A stretch of 64,000 nt of DNA from Paramecium sonneborni (Eukaryota; Ciliophora; Oligohymenophorea; Peniculida; Parameciidae), in assembly GCA_905182985.1 (NCBI GenBank), contig CAJJDN010000001.1, positions 117,486 through 181,485 of the forward strand, written 5' to 3'. This document shows positions 58,634 to 64,000 of this stretch, one piece after another. Under the pieces are notes generated by a model that saw nothing but the letters and a program-made list of their open reading frames with translations, ran no database searches and was not told where the DNA came from. Every line of letters starts with the position of its first letter. Positions within the stretch are counted from its first letter, which is position 1. A program made the translations under genes and the position numbers.

Positions 58634-60540
58634 ATGACAGACACTATTCTTGGAGTTGAGATAAGTGAGTTTGTAGTTAATCGTTAATATGCTAAGATTC
58701 AATATTTGCAAGAGGAAAATAAACAATTATAAGAATAATTGAAGGATATGGAAAAAGCATTAAAATTGAATAAAGATGTTCTTCGTTTAACATTAGAACA
58801 AAAGTATAAAGACTTTTTTATCAAATAAGTTTAAACAATTCCAATAATTCAACTAATTCAAGTGAGCATATTCAAACAATACAATTGCAAATGAAATTAC
58901 ATGAAGAAAATGAAATGTTGAGAAATCAAATGGTTAAATTGACAGATGAAAGAAATTTAGCTTAAAATAAAGTATGTTTTTCAAACATTTAATAAGGTAT
59001 TATTGTCATAGCAAATATCTGAAGAAAATTAAGCATTTTATAAGGATCTTATTGTAGAATTAGAAGATAAACTTAGTGAATTAAGAAGATGTATCTAAGA
59101 CAAAGAATACACTATATAAGACATAGAAAAAAATAGAGGATTAGTTGATAATGGATAAATGGTTAAGATTCGAGAAATTGTAACACCACATGAATAATCA
59201 TTAAGATTACATGAAGAATTAGAATCAACTAGATAAATATTAAATAAAGTTTCTTAATAATCATAAAATTTGTAAGAAGAGAACAAACAACTTAAAGAAA
59301 TTAATCAAGTATAGTTTAAAATTGTATTTTTAGATTTACAAAAGAGAATTAATTAAATTTCGGATCCTCTTAAGAAGTCCCTTAGTATATTAAAAAATGA
59401 AAAGTAAGATATTCTCAATGATGTTAAGATTATATTTATTAGGATGATCCAGGAAATTCAGCTGATGATATCTAATTTCATCGTGAAATATTTTTAAATC
59501 AACTTTTATTAAACCAGATTCCAAATGAATAAATACCTGATTAACATTAAGGTTGTAGAGAATTTTAATAGCAATCAACAAATACTATGAAATATTTAAC
59601 CAATAATGAGAGGTACTTAAATAGATTTATCAATTTTTTTAGATCTATTTATATGGAAAAATTATAGAAGAGTGAAGCTTTATTAAAAGGATATAAAGAA
59701 TTATTTGAAAAGGAAAAAAATAAAGTGGATTTTTTAGTTAAACTTACAGATGATATGGAAAAAAAGATAAATGAATGTTATAGTTACAATGAGTAGATAA
59801 TCAATGGAATTAACAGTAGAGATTAAAAAATAGAATAATTATAAGCTGAAGTTCAATATTATAGAACTTAATATGGTAATTATATTAGTTTTCTTAAAAA
59901 TAAAAGAAAGATTAATTTGAATTAATCGTTTTAATTAAAGGAAGAAATTAAAAATTTATCACCTACTACACCACCTCCAAATTTAAATGCAAATAATAAA
60001 ATATTAAATGATATTGAAAAAGATCCAAATGATACTGAAAAAATTGTCAGTATTTTAGATCCAGTTGAAGATTAATCACCAGATAATTGGAAGCCTGATG
60101 ATTTAGATGATAAATAAAAACCTCCTAAAAAATTTAGTAATATTTTTGACTATAATTATTCTGAAATGAATTTAATGGAATGTAAATAGCTATTACTAAA
60201 TACTGCTAAAGAACTTTTTATTAATTATAATTTAAAAATGAATAATTTAAAAAAAAAGTAATTAATGGATCCAAAAAAATGCATTAAAACTAAATAAATC
60301 CATCATATTAAATCTAGTAGTGATCCTTTAGATTACTTTACATTATAATATTAAAATCTTTAGCTATCTGATAAACATCAAGTCAATTACAATAATAATT
60401 TTACTAATTTTTTAATTAAAAAAAATACTAAAGATTAAGAATGGGAAAAAATTTTAAATGAATGCTCAATCATTTAAGGAGAGAAAACAAAATAGGTTAT
60501 ATCTGATAATTATGGATTTAATGATATACCCTTTAATTGA
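58634..60540 (+). CDS. Coiled-coil protein, unrecognised
   Basis: About 611 residues; introns 58804-58829 (26 nt), 58972-58996 (25 nt) and 59423-59442 (20 nt) give exactly 612 codons. A fourth possible intron of 30 nt (59613-59642) is a multiple of three and cannot be decided by frame. Long coiled coils at ~15-55, ~75-230 and ~290-360, then a Pro/Asp/Asn-rich linker ('PTTPPPNLN') and a helical C-terminus. No motor or catalytic motif. Probably a cytoskeletal or basal-body component, by general resemblance only. Confidence 0.75.
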
Positions 60541-61166
60541 TAAATAAAGATTGACAAATGACAATTAAATATAATTAAATATCAGGAAAGATGGCAATTA
60601 ATTAAGTTCTCTTCATCACATTCATGTTCATTTATCCATAAATTTTTATTTTAATTAAATAATAAAATTTAAATCGTTATTTACTTATCCATGAATATTC
60701 CAATATAAGATGTAGTTTATTTTATATAAGAAAATTTAAATAAAAAATTGTAATTTTTTTTCATTTTTTTATCCATCCTCTTAACTAAGATTTATTTTAT
60801 AATATCATATTCACTCAATTTGAAGTTTGTAAACATTCTATTACTTGAAAAATAATTATTAAAATGCTTTCCTACACAAGCAAATTCAATAGAAAAAAGT
60901 CCTAAAATTTGATTAGATCTAAGCTAATTTAATTAATTTCTCAATATTCTGAATTATTAAAAAAACAGATCGAATTTTCATTAATATTTAGTTTAATTTC
61001 TGTTATATAATAAATTTATAATAATTAAATTAATAATATTAATGATGATAGGATTAATGACAACACCAATAAAATTTAATTTTATAATAATATATTGGAA
61101 ATTGAGGAATAAGTAAAAATAAGTATATAAAATTAATAAAGATAAATAAACATAATTGAATTGTTA
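60541..61166. other. Convergent intergenic region, nothing identified
   Basis: AT-rich 3' flank between the plus-strand coiled-coil gene and the minus-strand phosphatase. No frame, repeat or RNA seen. Confidence 0.45.
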
Positions 61167-62683
61167 TCAAAAATATAATTTTTCAATTGCAGCTTTAGGA
61201 CTACTAAAATTCTAGAATTCTCGAAGCTTGAATGTTTCTTAAAGGACTTTTCTACAATCATATGCAGAAAGAACATCAGATATTAAGAAATCATACAATA
61301 ACTTTAATTCCTTATCATCTTTATTATCATAATATGGAATAATAGGAATTCCATTTTCAATATGATAACCAAAGCTATATGCAGCATTATCGATTAAGAC
61401 AATATCTTTCATATCTCTACCAAGTACTCTAAGATCTTTTATATGCACTCCATCATTTGTAACTATGCAACTTTCTCTAAATAATTAAGCACTTAGTATT
61501 TTTTTATGATCTAGATATTGAATCACTTAAGATGCATAACATTAATGTGAAGCTGTAAAAACTACTACCTCACATACTTCAGATAAAAGACTTAGTATTT
61601 ATTTAGCCCATGGCCTTATATTGATTCCAGCTTAAACTGTATCTCCTGAAGGAAATGTAATTGGTATACAAACTTCTGATTTAATGTTTTAATTTTCATT
61701 GCAATGGATGAGGGTTTCATCAAGATCAAAAACAACAGTCTTACGAACTAAAATGTATTAAAACTATACATTTGGTATTTCTTTATGGTAAATTAACCAG
61801 TTTCTTTTCTATTATACTATCAGAAGGCACTGTTTAATTTAAACAGAAACTTATGCTATTGTAAGTTTATAAAGCATGATCTCTATATAATTAACTCAGA
61901 GAATCATATGCTCCATTCATAGCTTCAATCATTGTACTCACATAATAGACGTTTCCTAAATTAATTTAAATGCAATACTTCTGGAAGTTGATAAAATTCG
62001 ATTTTTGGGTGATAATGATTTTGCCTATTTAAATGGAGAAATATTTTGATTGTTTTTAGAAGAAACAGATATTGAGGTCTTGATTTAAGTCACAAAATCG
62101 TCTAAACTTAAATGAATATTGAATGGAGATTTTTAATCAACAATTTGAATGTTATTGGTTTATATCTTATCCATTGATACAACTTTTTCTGTTTTAGGTT
62201 TAGGTATATATTTGTTTTATTCCTGAGACAGTAAATTATATTTTCTATCAGTATTTGATTTATTGGAAATGCCAAATGAATTATCCTTAACTAGGTTATT
62301 GATGGGCTTATTATAACTTTATTGTAAAGTTTTACTAATAAGTTATGATGTTTAAACCTTGTTCTAATCTTTCTATTTGGTAAAAAAGTAATACTTAAAT
62401 ATAAAGAAGTGTTTACTTATTGTGAAGGCTAAGCAGATTTAGGTGTATTATTTCTAGGAATACTATTACAAAAGGGAATATTCTAAGAAACTTATCTAGA
62501 AATTGAGGATTTCTTATCTTTAATGAGTGAGCTTAAACTTTATGTTTAGTATAATTTATTTAGAGTGCTTTTATAAGTATCATTATTAAGAATTGGATGT
62601 TATTCATATTGTTTATTGAGTTTAGCTTTTAAACTGGAGTTATCTAAGCGAGAGGGAGTAGTTTTATTAATATTAAATTACAT
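61167..62683 (-). CDS. CTD/SCP-type (FCP1-homology) phosphatase with long N-terminal extension
   Basis: About 490 residues; introns 61956-61978 (23 nt) and 61748-61769 (22 nt). The C-terminal ~200 residues are an FCP1-homology HAD domain: catalytic 'VFDLDETLIHC' (DxDxT), 'NIRPWAKQILSLLSE', 'VVVFTASHQCYA', and 'DLRVLGRDMKDIVLIDNAAY' with the 'FGYHIENGIPI' that follows. This is the SCP/NIF class, which removes phosphate from Ser of Pol II CTD or other proteins. The N-terminal ~270 residues are Ser/Gln/Asn-rich and disordered. The ATG at 62683 begins a good peptide ('MQFNINKTTPSRLDN'), but one extra base near 62630 is needed to join it to the rest. Confidence 0.82.
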
Positions 62684-62751
62684 TAATATATAATAATAAG
62701 AATAAGAGAGGAGCAAGATATTGTAATTGTTATAATGTATATATTATTTTT

Positions 62752-64000
<1,249 letters not shown>

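Noticed and set aside
61167..62683. Third intron near 62380-62420 in the phosphatase gene
   Set aside because: Removing 23 nt there balances the total length but breaks the good coding frame on either side; a single missing base near 62630 explains the data better.

Overview
The window is somatic (macronuclear) DNA of a ciliate, almost certainly a Paramecium species. TAA and TAG occur in the body of every gene and read as glutamine; TGA is the only stop. The DNA is extremely AT-rich, coding density is high, and genes are cut by tiny introns (mostly 19-34 nt, GTA...TAG). A large Cys-periodic surface (immobilisation) antigen gene supports the genus. All coordinates below come from reading with TGA as sole stop and removing introns by eye; in most genes the exon sum is an exact multiple of three.

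Layout. 1-402 is the 3' end of a coiled-coil gene. 743-2927 is a 1,092-bp direct repeat around a single N at 1835, best explained as two overlapping contig ends that were not merged. 2150-9615 is a large surface-antigen gene carrying two in-frame TGAs and two frameshifts. Then come VPS25 (ESCRT-II), a membrane RING-H2 protein, a hybrid histidine-kinase-like protein with a degenerate receiver domain, DPH2 (diphthamide synthesis), an unrecognised gene, a divergent pair of small Cys-rich surface-type paralogues, a multi-pass membrane protein, a GT4 glycosyltransferase, a Gln-rich coiled-coil protein, an MGCG-start protein overlapping a pseudokinase, and a ciliate two-TM-helix membrane protein. 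30.6-33.4 kb is gene-poor: a decayed antigen gene with its 5' flank, short tandem repeats, telomere-like G4T2/C4A2 motifs and a compositionally distinct candidate RNA. It is bounded on the right by a convergent paralogue of the two-TM protein.

35.3-49 kb holds a frameshifted coiled-coil pseudogene, an alpha-carbonic-anhydrase-related gene lacking two zinc ligands, an unrecognised helical gene, a small relic, an EF-hand protein, the proteasome base subunit RPN2, a coiled-coil gene and an HSP110-class chaperone. 49-64 kb holds a large receptor-like gene (two TM helices round an ectodomain, then TPR-like helices, then vWA), a 1,141-aa Cys-rich/multi-TM protein, a gene made of five diverged ubiquitin-like domains, an ALG5 remnant, a coiled-coil gene, a CTD/SCP-type phosphatase and the 3' part of mitochondrial ATP synthase beta (cut by the window end).

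No operon logic is expected; neighbours are mostly unrelated housekeeping and lineage-specific genes packed with 13-70 bp spacers. Common threads are proteostasis (RPN2, HSP110, RING, ubiquitin-like array, VPS25) and surface/subtelomeric-type families (antigens, Cys-rich proteins). Several reading frames are broken by single-base indels or TGA; whether these are real decay or draft-assembly errors cannot be decided from sequence alone.
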